Assembly (NCBI RefSeq): GCF_902459525.1
Contig: NZ_LR699166.1
Coordinates: forward strand, 473,501 to 537,500
Length of the DNA: 64,000 nt
DNA from: Sideroxydans sp. CL21
GTDB taxonomy: Bacteria > Pseudomonadota > Gammaproteobacteria > Burkholderiales > Gallionellaceae
Reading direction: 5' to 3'
Below are positions 49,575-61,276 of the stretch, in pieces. The translations under genes were made by a program, and so were the position numbers. Positions within the stretch are counted from its first letter, which is position 1. Each line of letters starts with the position of its first letter. Under the pieces are notes generated by a model. It worked only from the letters and a program-made list of their open reading frames with translations. It was not told where the DNA came from and searched no databases.

Positions 49575-51020
49575 ATGCTAGCACAACTGACCCTGTTCCC
49601 CGCTCTGCCCAAGACACTGAAAGCCTCGCATCTGCTGGTACTGCTTCCAAAATCAAAGGCGATTCCCAAGGATGCTCCGCACGACGACCTGCTCGCCAGC
49701 GTACTCAAGCGCCGTGCCATGAAAGCGGACGAGCTGGTGAAATCGTTTGTGTCTGCGAATGCGCCCGATGGCGCGTTGGTGTGCTGGGCGATGCTCGATT
49801 TCGACCAGGATACTTTCAGCCAGCAGGTGCAGGTGCGCAAGGCGATGCAGCCGTTGCTGGACGAGCAGCCCGGGGGGATTGCGATCTCGGTATCGGGCGA
49901 TACCGCACAGCGCCAGCGCATGGCCGAATTGGCTGCGTATGGCGCATGGGTGAACGGTGCACTGTTGCCAGTGCATAAGAAGAAAGACGAGCGCAAGCCG
50001 CTGCAAAAGATCGAGTTGTACGGCGTTACAGACAAGAAAGCATTCGATGCGTTGAAGGCGCAGGCCGCAGGCAACCTGCTGTGCCGCGAACTGACCGTGT
50101 TGCCGCCGAACGAACTCACGCCGGGCGCTTACCGCCAGCGCGTGAAGAAGCTCGCACAACAGAACGGTTGGAAGCACCGGGAGTTTGATATGAAAGCCTT
50201 GCGCAAGATGGGCGCGGGCGCCTTCGTCGCGGTGGCGCAGGGTAGCGATCCGGATGACGCGGCCATCGTGCATCTCTCGTACAAGCATCCCAAGGCAAAG
50301 AAGACTATTGCACTGGTGGGGAAGGGCATCTGCTTCGATACCGGCGGGCACAACCTGAAGCCGTCACGCTATATGCACAACATGCACGAGGACATGAACG
50401 GTTCCGCGGTGAGCCTTGGTATTCTGCTCGCGGCGACAGAACAGAAGCTGGCGGTGAACATCGATTGCTGGCTTGCGCTGGCGCAGAACCACATCAGCCC
50501 GAAAGCCTACAAGCAGAATGACATCGTGAAGGCGCTCAACGGTACGCACATCGAAGTGATGCATACCGATGCCGAAGGGCGCATGGTGCTGGCCGATACG
50601 CTCACGCTGGCCTCGCGCGCAAAGCCGAACTTGATCATCGATTTCGCCACGTTGACCGGCAGCATGGCGATGGCGCTCGGCGCGCGCTACAGCGGTGTGT
50701 TTGGCACGACGGATGAGTTGGCGCAACGCGCAGTGAGTGTCGGAAAACAGAGCGGCGAACGCATGTGCGCTTTTCCGCAGGATGAGGACTACGAAGCCGC
50801 GCTGGATTCCAAAGTCGCCGATATCAAGCAATGTACCTTGGACGGTGAAGCCGACCATATCCTTGCGACGCGTTTCCTCAAGCGCTTCGTCGAACACGAT
50901 ACGCCATGGCTGCATGTGGACCTGTCGGCCAGTCGCTGCGAAGGCGGGCTGGGCAGCGTCGCCACCGAAGTGACCGGGTTTGGTGTGGGTTGGGGGCTGC
51001 GGATGTTGCGGGAAAAATGA
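49575..51020 (+). CDS. M17-family leucyl aminopeptidase, divergent
   Basis: This 481-residue cytosolic metallopeptidase has an N-terminal macro-like domain and a C-terminal catalytic domain of M17 type. The two-zinc ligands remain: Lys and Asp in ALVGKGICFDTGG, Asp in NMHEDMNGSA, and Asp and Glu in HTDAEGRM. That last motif differs from the usual NTDAEGRL, and HNLKP replaces the usual SLKP, so it belongs to a divergent subgroup. ATG 49575 has GAGGA upstream. It cleaves N-terminal residues from peptides; the preferred residue is unknown. Confidence 0.9.
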   Translation: MLAQLTLFPALPKTLKASHLLVLLPKSKAIPKDAPHDDLLASVLKRRAMKADELVKSFVSANAPDGALVCWAMLDFDQDTFSQQVQVRKAMQPLLDEQPGGIAISVSGDTAQRQRMAELAAYGAWVNGALLPVHKKKDERKPLQKIELYGVTDKKAFDALKAQAAGNLLCRELTVLPPNELTPGAYRQRVKKLAQQNGWKHREFDMKALRKMGAGAFVAVAQGSDPDDAAIVHLSYKHPKAKKTIALVGKGICFDTGGHNLKPSRYMHNMHEDMNGSAVSLGILLAATEQKLAVNIDCWLALAQNHISPKAYKQNDIVKALNGTHIEVMHTDAEGRMVLADTLTLASRAKPNLIIDFATLTGSMAMALGARYSGVFGTTDELAQRAVSVGKQSGERMCAFPQDEDYEAALDSKVADIKQCTLDGEADHILATRFLKRFVEHDTPWLHVDLSASRCEGGLGSVATEVTGFGVGWGLRMLREK

Positions 51021-51041
51021 TCGGGCTGATTCGCCCCGGCA

Positions 51042-51815
51042 TCAATTCACGAACTCGAATTCCGCGATCAGGATATGGTGGTCCGACGCTCGCGTGGGCT
51101 TCACGATGTAGCTGACTTTGCGCAGATGCTGGCTGTGGAAGATGTGATCGAGCACGAATGGACGGTGACGCCAGGTGACCTCAGTAGACTGTACCGGTTG
51201 ATAACCCGCATCGGCGAACTGATGAATCAGCGAGTCGCGGTTGCTGACGTTGAAATCTCCCCCGATCAGTGTGGGGCCGTGTGTACGGCGCAATTGTTCG
51301 ACGACAAGCTGGCGCTGCTGGTTATGTTGTTCACTCGATGAATTGAGCATGAAATACGCCAGCAGATGCGTGTCAAACAGTTGTACCTCGTGTCCGAGCA
51401 GCGTTGTCTTCGCGCCGATCAGCAGGCGGTCGGTGGGCGTCGTCTTCTCGCCTTCGAACTCGAACTCGACGGGTGACGAGGGCAGTTCGAGTCGGAACGT
51501 ATCGCGCAAGGGCGTCCGGGAAAAAATGGCCAGGCCGATACCGAAAGGCAACTCGCGCGGATCGGCTTTGGGATACGAGAAATAACCGTAATAACCTTTG
51601 AGTGCCGCCTTCAGTCGGGTGTAATTGGGGGGCGGATCAAGCTGCACGCCGCCGGGCTGTGCATGTTCAACTTCCTGCAGTATGACGATGTCGGCGTCAC
51701 AGCTCAGGATCTCAGCGATGGTCAGGTCGAGATCGATCGGAGCCCGATCGGTATTGACTTCATCCCATATCTGGCCGAACTGCATATTGAATTGCATGAC
51801 TTTGAATGTCTTCAT
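51042..51815 (-). CDS. Endonuclease/exonuclease/phosphatase family hydrolase
   Basis: This 257-residue protein has the EEP fold signatures: QFNMQFGQIWDE, VILQEVEHAQPGG with the metal-binding Glu, LIGGDFNVSNRDSL, and the closing SDHHILIAEFEF with Asp-His. Members are nucleases, lipid phosphatases or sphingomyelinase-like enzymes. There is no signal peptide, so it works in the cytosol. The substrate is not evident. It is convergent with the aminopeptidase gene. Confidence 0.88.
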   Translation of the reverse strand: MKTFKVMQFNMQFGQIWDEVNTDRAPIDLDLTIAEILSCDADIVILQEVEHAQPGGVQLDPPPNYTRLKAALKGYYGYFSYPKADPRELPFGIGLAIFSRTPLRDTFRLELPSSPVEFEFEGEKTTPTDRLLIGAKTTLLGHEVQLFDTHLLAYFMLNSSSEQHNQQRQLVVEQLRRTHGPTLIGGDFNVSNRDSLIHQFADAGYQPVQSTEVTWRHRPFVLDHIFHSQHLRKVSYIVKPTRASDHHILIAEFEFVN

Positions 51816-52097
51816 GGGTTCCTATGATGCCATTGCTATCGATACATGCAAACCATTGTGCAATAAATACCTTTTGAATCAAATCGTAAATCCGACAGGC
51901 GAGCAATCCTGGAAATTCAAAATCACCGTAAAAGATGCGGCCAGCAATGGGTTCGAGCTCTATTACGCTGTACCGATCGCAAAATATCGCCGACGAACGG
52001 TAACAGGAACGACATCAACGGGAACGTTCCATAACCAGTCTTCAAACAACGTTCGGACTGGTTTCGGACTGGTTGTGAACATGATATCAATTACGCT
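51816..52097. other. Gap between the EEP gene and the GGDEF-EAL gene
   Basis: This 282-base region is AT-richer than its surroundings. A plus-strand frame runs across it but lacks a start with ribosome-binding site and coding character. A palindrome-like stretch of GTTCGGACTGGTTTCGGAC is present near 52050-52070. No gene or terminator can be assigned. Confidence 0.5.
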
Positions 52098-55000
52098 CTA
52101 TTTCACTTTTTGCGTTCTTTCAACCAGCAGTTTCTCAAAATCTTCCGCCGGAACCGGCGGGCTGGTGAGATAGCCCTGGTACATATCGCACCCTTTGTCT
52201 TGCAGAAAGGCGAGTTGTTCGGCGGTTTCCACACCCTCAGCCAGTACCTTGAAACCCAGTATGTGCCCCATCGCGATGATGGTAGTCGCGATCTCCATAT
52301 CGTCCTGATGGAAAGGGATGTCATCGATGAAGCTTTTGTCGATCTTCAATATGTCGAGCGGAAAGCGCTTGAGATATGACAATGAAGAATAGCCGGTGCC
52401 GAAGTCGTCGATCGCGAGTCGTATGTCCTGTGCGCGCAACAAATGCAGCATCTTGACCGCATCTTCTTCCTGCTCCATCAGCGCGCTCTCGGTCAGTTCC
52501 AGTTCCAGACGATCAGCCGGAAATCCGGTCTCGGCCAGCACTTTCGACACCAGCTCCGCGATGTTGCCGCGCATGAACTGGTGCGGCGAGAGATTTACCG
52601 CCAGTGTCAGGAACGGCAGGCCGGCTTCGATCCAGCGCGCGCCTTGCAGGCAGGTTTCCCGCAGCACCCATTCGCCGATGGCGCCGATCAGGCCGGTTTC
52701 TTCCGCCAGACGGATGAAATGTGCAGGCGGAATCAGGCCGCGCTCCGGGTCCTGCCAGCGCACCAGTGCCTCGGCGCCGACGATATGACCGGTGACGATA
52801 TCTACCTGCGGCTGGAAGTACACGCGCAGCTGGTTCGCGCCGATCGCGTGGCGCAGGCGATTTTCCAGCTCGAGGTGTTCGCCGGCCGCACGCGTGAGCG
52901 CATCGGTATAAAAACGATAAGTGTTGCGGCCCTGCTTTTTGGCCTGGTGCATGGCGGCATCCGCATGCTGGATCATTTGCTCGGCGTTGCTGCCGTCGCT
53001 GGGGAAAATGCTGATGCCGATGCTGGCACCGATGAATATTTCCTGTCCGCCGGGCAGCGCGAACGATTGCGACAGCAGTTCGAGCAGGGACCTTGCCACG
53101 ACGGCAGTGTCCTCGGGGCTATTGATGTGCTCCAGCACCAGCAGAAATTCATCGCCCCCCAGCCGGGCCAGCATGTCCTCGCTGCGCATGTGCATGGTCA
53201 GGCGTTCGGTCAGGTTGACCAGCAACTCGTCGCCGACCAGGTAGCCCATGCTGTCGTTGATATTTTTGAAGCGGTCCAGGTCGATGTACAGCACGCCGAG
53301 TTGAGTGCGGTGCCGCTGTGCCTGCGCCAGCGCATGGGTCAGATGCGACTGCAGCAGCAGGCGATTGGGCAGGTCGGTGAGCGGATCGAAATGCGCCAGA
53401 TGTTCGCGTTCTGCCTCGGACTGTTTGAGTTGGCTCAAGTCGGAAGAGATGCCCACATAATGCGTCGTCACGCCCTGATCGTTGCGCACCGCGCTGATCG
53501 CAAGCCATGTAGGGTAGACTTCGCCGTTCTTGCGCCGGTTCCACACTTCGCCCTGCCAGAAGCCGGCTTCCAGTATATTGGTCCACATCTTCCGGTAGAA
53601 ATCCCTGCCCTGACGGCCCGAGTGCAGGATGCGCGGGTTCTTTCCCAGCAGTTCGGCTTCGGCATAATCCGTGTGCTGCACAAAGGATTGGTTGACGGCC
53701 ACGATGTTTCCCTGCAGGTCGGTGATGATGATGCCGTTGTGGCTGTTCTGGAAAACGGTGGCGGCCTGGCGTAGCGCGTCTTCGTTCTGTTTGCGCTCGG
53801 TGATGTCGCGGAAGGTTCCCATCAGGCAGCGCTTGCCGTTGATCGTGATGGGCGAGGCACTGATGTCGGCATAGAAAACCGAGCCGTCCTTGCGCTTTAC
53901 CGATACATTGTGGGTGGAGTGTTTCTCGCCGACCAGATGCCGGTCGAAGTCTGTCAGCACTTCGGACAGGTCTTCCGCAAGGTGAATGTTGTCTACCCCG
54001 AGTTGGAGTATTTCTTCAGCGCTGTAGCCCAGCATGTGCTGGATCGCCGGGTTGCTCATAACGAATTTTCTCGTGACGGCATCTGCAAGCAGTATGCCAT
54101 CCACCGCGCTGTTGAAGATGTTGCGTAAACGATCTTCGCTCTCGCTCAGGGCTTCTTCGGCACGTTTGCGCTCGGTGATGTCATCGTGCACGACGACGAA
54201 CTCACCCGGTGCGGGACTGTAGATCGAGAAGGAGAACCATTTGTCCAGTGCGGCCAGATAGTGTTCCCATCGGGTGGGCTCGCCGGTCCGGGCAACCTTG
54301 CCGAAGATCTGGAGCGAATCCGGATTCGCTTCGGCATATCCGGGAATGACCTCGCTGACCTTCTTGCCGACCACATTCTTCAACCCGGTTGTTAACTCGA
54401 AGGCGGGATTGACGGCGATGAACTCGTAATCCACCGGGATGCCATCGTGGAAAATCATGCGGTAGTGGGCGAGGCCGTTCAACATGTTGTCGAACAGGGA
54501 ACGGTAAGTTGCTTCGTTCTTGCGCAAGGCCAGTTCAGCCTGTTTGCGTTCCGTGATGTCTTCAGTGACAGCAATAAATTCTCCGGGGGCTGGGCAGTAG
54601 ATGGAGAACGAGAACCATTTTCCTACTGCGGCCAGATAGTGTTCCCAGCGGGTGGCTTCTCCGTTCTTGGCTACCCTGTCAAAAGTCTCAAGCGACTCCG
54701 GGTTGTCCTCGCCATATCCGGGAATGATCTCGCTCATCTTCCTGCCTACGACATTCTTCAGACCGGTCGCTGCCTCGAAGGCAGGATTGACGGCGATGAA
54801 TTCAAAATCCACCGGTATACCATCGCGGTAGATCATGCGGCTGTGCGAGACTCCATTCAGCATGTTGTCGAACAGCGAGCGGTAAGTTGCTTCGCTCTTG
54901 CGCAGTGCCAGTTCCGCCCTTTTGCGCTGGGTGATGTCGTCGATCAGTGCAACGATATAGTTGGCCTTGCCATCCCGCCCTCGCGTACACTTGACATTGA

Positions 55001-55496
55001 TGGTGGCATTGATGGGACTGCCATCCTTCCGTATGAAGCGCTTCTCCAGCGTGTAGCCGTCGATCTCACCGGCCTTCATGCGTTCAAATTGATCAACATT
55101 GCTATCCAGGTCGTCCGGGTGCGTGATGTCAGCCCAGGTGGTTTGCTGCAATTCGGCCCGGGTATAGCCGAGCATGTCGCACAAGCGGTCGTTCGTATAC
55201 AGCCATTCCTTGCTGTCCGGTGAACTGATGGCCATGCCGATGAAGGGCAGGTCATGGAACAGCTTGAGTTGCTTGTCCTTGTCGGTTGCCTGGATGAGCA
55301 GCTTGCGCATCAACAGAAACAGCAGCAGTGCGGTAGCGGCGACGAAAAAAAGGCCTTTGATCAGGCCGATCCAGAGAACCATTTCTTGGTCAGGGAGGGA
55401 TAGCGCCAGCAGCCTGTCGGATGCGAGTATCCATAATGCCGCGAATGCTGCGTATAACAATGCGATTCTGGCTGGGGTCAGGTACTTGACCATCAA
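52098..55496 (-). CDS. PAS-GGDEF-EAL membrane signalling protein
   Basis: This 1132-residue protein has two membrane helices in the first 70 residues, then about five PAS domains (about 75-700), a GGDEF domain (motif GGDEFLLVL near residue 779) and an EAL domain (motif EALVRWQDP near residue 908, then DDFGTGYSSLSYLKRFPLD). It can in principle make and degrade cyclic-di-GMP. Both motifs are intact. The second and third PAS domains are near-copies of each other (NMLNGVSHSRMI and NMLNGLAHYRMI), which indicates a recent internal duplication. The signal sensed is unknown. Confidence 0.95.
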   Translation of the reverse strand: MMVKYLTPARIALLYAAFAALWILASDRLLALSLPDQEMVLWIGLIKGLFFVAATALLLFLLMRKLLIQATDKDKQLKLFHDLPFIGMAISSPDSKEWLYTNDRLCDMLGYTRAELQQTTWADITHPDDLDSNVDQFERMKAGEIDGYTLEKRFIRKDGSPINATINVKCTRGRDGKANYIVALIDDITQRKRAELALRKSEATYRSLFDNMLNGVSHSRMIYRDGIPVDFEFIAVNPAFEAATGLKNVVGRKMSEIIPGYGEDNPESLETFDRVAKNGEATRWEHYLAAVGKWFSFSIYCPAPGEFIAVTEDITERKQAELALRKNEATYRSLFDNMLNGLAHYRMIFHDGIPVDYEFIAVNPAFELTTGLKNVVGKKVSEVIPGYAEANPDSLQIFGKVARTGEPTRWEHYLAALDKWFSFSIYSPAPGEFVVVHDDITERKRAEEALSESEDRLRNIFNSAVDGILLADAVTRKFVMSNPAIQHMLGYSAEEILQLGVDNIHLAEDLSEVLTDFDRHLVGEKHSTHNVSVKRKDGSVFYADISASPITINGKRCLMGTFRDITERKQNEDALRQAATVFQNSHNGIIITDLQGNIVAVNQSFVQHTDYAEAELLGKNPRILHSGRQGRDFYRKMWTNILEAGFWQGEVWNRRKNGEVYPTWLAISAVRNDQGVTTHYVGISSDLSQLKQSEAEREHLAHFDPLTDLPNRLLLQSHLTHALAQAQRHRTQLGVLYIDLDRFKNINDSMGYLVGDELLVNLTERLTMHMRSEDMLARLGGDEFLLVLEHINSPEDTAVVARSLLELLSQSFALPGGQEIFIGASIGISIFPSDGSNAEQMIQHADAAMHQAKKQGRNTYRFYTDALTRAAGEHLELENRLRHAIGANQLRVYFQPQVDIVTGHIVGAEALVRWQDPERGLIPPAHFIRLAEETGLIGAIGEWVLRETCLQGARWIEAGLPFLTLAVNLSPHQFMRGNIAELVSKVLAETGFPADRLELELTESALMEQEEDAVKMLHLLRAQDIRLAIDDFGTGYSSLSYLKRFPLDILKIDKSFIDDIPFHQDDMEIATTIIAMGHILGFKVLAEGVETAEQLAFLQDKGCDMYQGYLTSPPVPAEDFEKLLVERTQKVK

Positions 55497-55601
55497 TAAG
55501 TGAATTTAATATACATGTTCAAGAATGTATTCTGTAAGCAAGACAGTTGCAATGCCTGATTGAAATTCCCACAATAAAAATGAGGTATATGTCGCGCCTC
55601 G

Positions 55602-56021
55602 TCAAAAATGCGTGAATTCCGCAATCACCCAATAGCGTGCGAATTTCCCGATTGCAATGAACAATGCCGCCTTCCACCAGTTGAGGGGCAGCCAGCCCGC
55701 GGCGAGACAGAGCGCGTCGCCGATCAGCGGCACCCAGGCCAGCATCAGCGCCGGGGTGCCATAGTGCCGTACTTTCTCCACATGCTTGAGTTGTTGCGTC
55801 TGTGGCAACATCCACCCCATGCCGAAAGTGACCATGCCGCCCAGCGTGTTGCCGAGCGTGCCCAGCAGCAGCGCAGGCCAGAACAATTCCGGATGGAGTT
55901 TCAGCACGCCGAACAGCACGGCTTCGGAACCGCCCGGCAGCAAAGTCGCGGCCAGAAAACTGCTGATGAACAATCCCCACAGGCTGAGGTCGCTGGTTAC
56001 GATGGAATTCAGAGTGTCCAA
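55602..56021 (-). CDS. yqaA: YqaA-family small membrane protein (DedA/SNARE-associated type)
   Basis: This 139-residue protein has three or four hydrophobic segments and matches YqaA: LSLWGLFISSFLAATLLPGG at the start, then LLLGTLGNTLGGMVTFGMG and WVPLIGDALCLAAGW. The glycine-rich GNTLGG region is typical of the DedA-related group of scramblase-like proteins. The exact role is unknown. It stands alone in a 600-base interval. Confidence 0.85.
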   Translation of the reverse strand: MDTLNSIVTSDLSLWGLFISSFLAATLLPGGSEAVLFGVLKLHPELFWPALLLGTLGNTLGGMVTFGMGWMLPQTQQLKHVEKVRHYGTPALMLAWVPLIGDALCLAAGWLPLNWWKAALFIAIGKFARYWVIAEFTHF

Positions 56022-56120
56022 TTGGCTAGTCCGGGGTGCAGTGGAAAGTCTTCAATCCGAGGCCAGGTACGACGGCGACGAACAGCAAAGACCGTCAATT
56101 ATATTCGCGCATGCATCCCG

Positions 56121-57230
56121 TTAATACATGCGGTGGCGGAACAGCCAGCCGGCGATTCCGAACGCGGTCACTCCGATCAGCGCCATCGGCCAGAACTGCG
56201 GGATCAGCAGATCGAACGGCATGCCTTCCAGGAACACGCCGCGCAGCACCAGCAGGAAATAGCGCATCGGGTTGAACAGCGTGATGTCCTGCACCAGCAC
56301 CGGCATGTTCCGTATCGGCGTGGCGAAGCCGGACAGGATGATCGCCGGCACCATGAAGATGAATGCGCCCAGCAAGCCCTGCTGCTGCGTGGCCGCGAAC
56401 GACGAGATCATCAGCCCCACGCCTACGCCCGAAAGCAGGAACAGCGCGATCCCCGTGTAAAGCGTCAGCAGGCTTCCCAGAAGCGGTACCTTGAACCAGA
56501 ACACCGCCGCGACCATGATCACGCTGGCTTCCACCATGCCGATCAGGAACCCCGGCAGCGTCTTGCCGATCAGGATTTCCACCGGTCGCAGCGGCGTAAC
56601 CAGCAGTTGGTCGAACGTGCCTTGCTCGCGTTCGCGCGCCACCGACAGCGCCGTGACCAGCATGGTGAGCAGTAGCGTCAAGATGCCGACGATGCCGGGC
56701 AGGAAGAACCAGCGGCTTTCCAGGTTGGGGTTGAACCACGCGCGCATCTGGATGTGGGCGGGCGGCGTCGCGCCGCCATGGCTCTGTGCCCAGGCCGTAT
56801 TGAAGCGATCGACGATCACGCTGGCATCGTTGATTGCGAGCATGGCGGTGTTGGAATTGCGTCCGTCGACGATCACCTGCAGCGGTGCCGGTCGGTCGGC
56901 CGCCAGCTCGGTACTGAAGTTGGGTCCGGCATGGATCACCATCAGTACCTGCTTGCCGTCGATGAGCGGTGCGATCTCGCTCTCGTGGGTGATCTGCGCC
57001 ACCGGCGTGAAGCTCGTTGCGCCGTCGAAGTCGGCGAACAGCTCGCGCGCGGCGGAACCGCGGTCCTCGTTGTACACCGCGAACGGCACGTTCTTCAGGT
57101 CGAAGGTGGCTGCGTAGCCGAACACTATGAGCTGGATCAGCGGCGGGCCGATGAGAACGAGACGCGTGCGCTTGTCTTTCAGCAGCGCCAGGAATTCCTT
57201 TAGCACCAGTGCAAATATGCGTCCGAACAT
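56121..57230 (-). CDS. ybhR: ABC-2 type permease, YbhR-like
   Basis: This protein of about 369 residues has one N-terminal helix (LIGPPLIQLIVFGYAATFDL), a periplasmic domain of about 150 residues and five C-terminal helices (from LPGIVGILTLLLTMLVTAL). This is the ABC-2 exporter layout. It starts MFGRIFALVLKEFLALLKDK, four bases after the partner permease, so it is the last gene of a YbhGFSR-type exporter operon. The ATG at 57257 in the same frame is less likely. Confidence 0.9.
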   Translation of the reverse strand: MFGRIFALVLKEFLALLKDKRTRLVLIGPPLIQLIVFGYAATFDLKNVPFAVYNEDRGSAARELFADFDGATSFTPVAQITHESEIAPLIDGKQVLMVIHAGPNFSTELAADRPAPLQVIVDGRNSNTAMLAINDASVIVDRFNTAWAQSHGGATPPAHIQMRAWFNPNLESRWFFLPGIVGILTLLLTMLVTALSVAREREQGTFDQLLVTPLRPVEILIGKTLPGFLIGMVEASVIMVAAVFWFKVPLLGSLLTLYTGIALFLLSGVGVGLMISSFAATQQQGLLGAFIFMVPAIILSGFATPIRNMPVLVQDITLFNPMRYFLLVLRGVFLEGMPFDLLIPQFWPMALIGVTAFGIAGWLFRHRMY

Positions 57231-57234
57231 GTTG

Positions 57235-58547
57235 TCACTCCAGTCTCTTGCGCGCATTGCGCCAGGTCAGGCCGAGGAAGATCGTTGCCAGCAGCACCAG
57301 CGCCAGTGCATTCGGCACGATCACTTCCCACACGTTGCCCGCGAGGAATACCGTCTGCAGGATGGCGACGTAGTAGCGCGCGGCGACGATGTGGGTGATG
57401 ACCTGGACCACAGTGGGCATGCTGCCGATATCGAAGATGAAACCGGAAAGCAGGAAGGCGGGCAGGAAGGTGGCGATGAGTGCGATCAGGCCGGCGACGA
57501 ACTGGCTGCGCGCCACGGTGGAGATCAACAGTCCCATACTGAGCGCGGTGACGAGGAACAGCGCGGAGGCTGCGAACAACACCCAGAGTGATCCGCGCAG
57601 CGGCACCTCGAACAGGAACAGCGACATGCCGACGGCCAGCACGAGGCCGCCCATGCCGAGAATGAAATAGGGCAGCAGTTTGCCGATGATCACCTCGCGC
57701 ATCGACAGCGGCGTGACCAGCAGCGCTTCCATCGTGCCGCGTTCCCATTCGCGCGACATCACCATCGCGGTCAGCAAGGCGCCGATCAGCGTCATGATGA
57801 CCGCGACCAGTCCGGGTACCAGGAAATTGCGGCTGCGCAATTCGCTGTTGAACCACACGCGTTGCTCCATCTGCACCGGGACCTGCAGAACCTGGCCGCG
57901 TTTCTGTGCCGCATGCGCCAGCCAGCTGCCCCACGCGCCCCGCACGTAGCCGGAGATGATGCGTCCCGTGTTCGCGTCCACGCCGTTAACGATGAGCTGT
58001 ATCGGTGCGCCGTCGCTGCGACGCAGTGCGCTGGCGAAATCCCGGCGCAGCACCACGATGGCGCTGACGCGCCCGGCCATCATGGCCTGCTCTGCCTCGC
58101 GCGTGCCGGAATAGTATGAAGTCACGAAATACTTCGAGTGATCGAACTCCGCGGTGAAGTCGGCGGTATCCGCGTTCGGCTGTTCCACCACCAGCGCCAG
58201 CGGAATGTGTTCGGAATCCAGCGACACGCCGTAACCGAACAGCAGCAGCAGGAAGATCGGCATCAGGAAGGCAATTGCAATACTGCTGGGGTCGCGCACG
58301 ATCTGCAGGAATTCCTTGCGGATCAGCCCGCGCAACCGCATGCGGCTATCATGACGAAATAAACCTACTGCGCGAACCGGCAAAGAGGTCGCACTAAAAG
58401 TACGCAATCCGCTACCCGCTGAAGCGGGTGCGGAATTGTCGGCGCGGTGCTCGGCATCCTCATGTACTGACGTGTACACTCCGGTGCCTGCGCTCCGTGC
58501 GACCCCGTTGCCGGCTCGCTCGCTACGGTTTCTATCGTCATGAATCA

Positions 58548-58551
<4 letters not shown>
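57235..58551 (-). CDS. ybhS: ABC-2 type permease, YbhS-like, with N-terminal extension
   Basis: This 438-residue frame has the ABC-2 layout, with the conserved start MRLRGLIRKEFLQIVRDPSS at 58341 and C-terminal helices from FLVPGLVAVIMTLIGALL. The first 70 codons are an extension of low-conservation sequence. The start at 58551 overlaps the ATPase stop (ATGA) and has a strong GGGAGG six bases upstream, whereas the conserved start at 58341 has none. I therefore keep the long form, although the extension looks like inserted repeat DNA (palindrome at 58409-58433). Residues 71-438 carry the function. Confidence 0.8.
58409..58433. repeat. Short palindrome inside the permease 5' extension
   Basis: CCGCTACCCGCT and AGCGGGTGCGG pair around a two-base centre. 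The surrounding 200 bases look like an intergenic-type sequence rather than a conserved coding part, and they lie between the ATPase stop and the conserved permease start. Confidence 0.5.
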
Positions 58552-60350
<1,799 letters not shown>

Positions 60351-60357
60351 GCCAACC

Positions 60358-61227
60358 TCACGGATTCGGGCAGTGCTCGTTGTCCGTGGCGGCGGATTGG
60401 CCCAGTGCGATCGTAACCGTGGCAGGCATGCCGAGGCGCAATTCATTCTGCGGGTTGCACACGAAGATGCGCACCTGGTAGACCAGACTGCTGCGCACTT
60501 CGGTGGTCTCCACCGATTTCGGTGTGAATTCAGCAGTCGGCGAAATGTAGCCCAGCCACGCGTTGTAGCGCTTGTTGGGATAACTGTCGGTCGCCACCTC
60601 GGCGTGCATGCCCGGCCTGATCTTGCCGAGATCGCCTTCCTTCACATAAACGCGCACCCAGAGCGGGTCTGTCATTGCGAGCGTGTAGACCGGGAGTTGC
60701 GGTGTAGCCATGTCGCCCGGTTCGAGAATGCGTTCCTGGATCACGCCGTTGTCCGGTGAGTACAGTGAGGCATCGATCAGTGCCCTGCGCGCCAGTTCAA
60801 GCCCCGCCTGAGCCGAGTGGAACCCCGCCAGCGCGGCATCGGATGCGGTACGGGCATCGTCCACCTGCTGCTGCGCAACGAAGTGTTTGTCGACCAACAT
60901 CCTGGTCCGCCGGTAAGTGTTCGCCGCATTGACTGAGGCGTAGCGCGCGGCCTCCATGTCGGCCTCGGCCTTGCGGACTTTCTGTCGCAGCGTTTCCGTG
61001 TCCAGCGTCGCCAGCAACTGGCCCTTTTTGACGGGGTCGCCTTCCTTCACCAGCATCTTCGTGATGCGCTCCGAACCGTTGAAAGCAAGTTGGACCTGTC
61101 TGATGTCGACGTTGCCGTAGAGCGTCAGCGTGTCGGCGTTTGCGGTGCGACGGCTACCAAAATACGCGGCGCCGGACGCACCGAGTACTATCGCAGCGGC
61201 AAGGAAAAGGAGGATTTTCTTTTTCAT
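60358..61227 (-). CDS. ybhG: HlyD-family membrane fusion protein, YbhG-like
   Basis: This 289-residue protein has an N-terminal signal or anchor (KKKILLFLAAAIVLGASGA), a lipoyl-like half-motif pair (KMLVKEGDPVKKGQLLATLD and LYSPDNGVIQERILEPGD) and a helical hairpin between them. It links the inner-membrane ABC exporter to the outer membrane. It lies 49 bases after the TetR-type gene and just before the ATPase gene. The substrate of the pump is not visible; the E. coli relative exports various drugs. Confidence 0.92.
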   Translation of the reverse strand: MKKKILLFLAAAIVLGASGAAYFGSRRTANADTLTLYGNVDIRQVQLAFNGSERITKMLVKEGDPVKKGQLLATLDTETLRQKVRKAEADMEAARYASVNAANTYRRTRMLVDKHFVAQQQVDDARTASDAALAGFHSAQAGLELARRALIDASLYSPDNGVIQERILEPGDMATPQLPVYTLAMTDPLWVRVYVKEGDLGKIRPGMHAEVATDSYPNKRYNAWLGYISPTAEFTPKSVETTEVRSSLVYQVRIFVCNPQNELRLGMPATVTIALGQSAATDNEHCPNP

Positions 61228-61276
61228 GGTTTTGGTCCCTGGACCCGTGCCGGGTCCGAAAATCGCAGAAGTGTAT

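Noticed and set aside
51625-52173. 182-codon plus-strand frame across the gap near 52 kb
   Set aside because: It overlaps two well-supported minus-strand genes at both ends and its middle part lacks a start signal.
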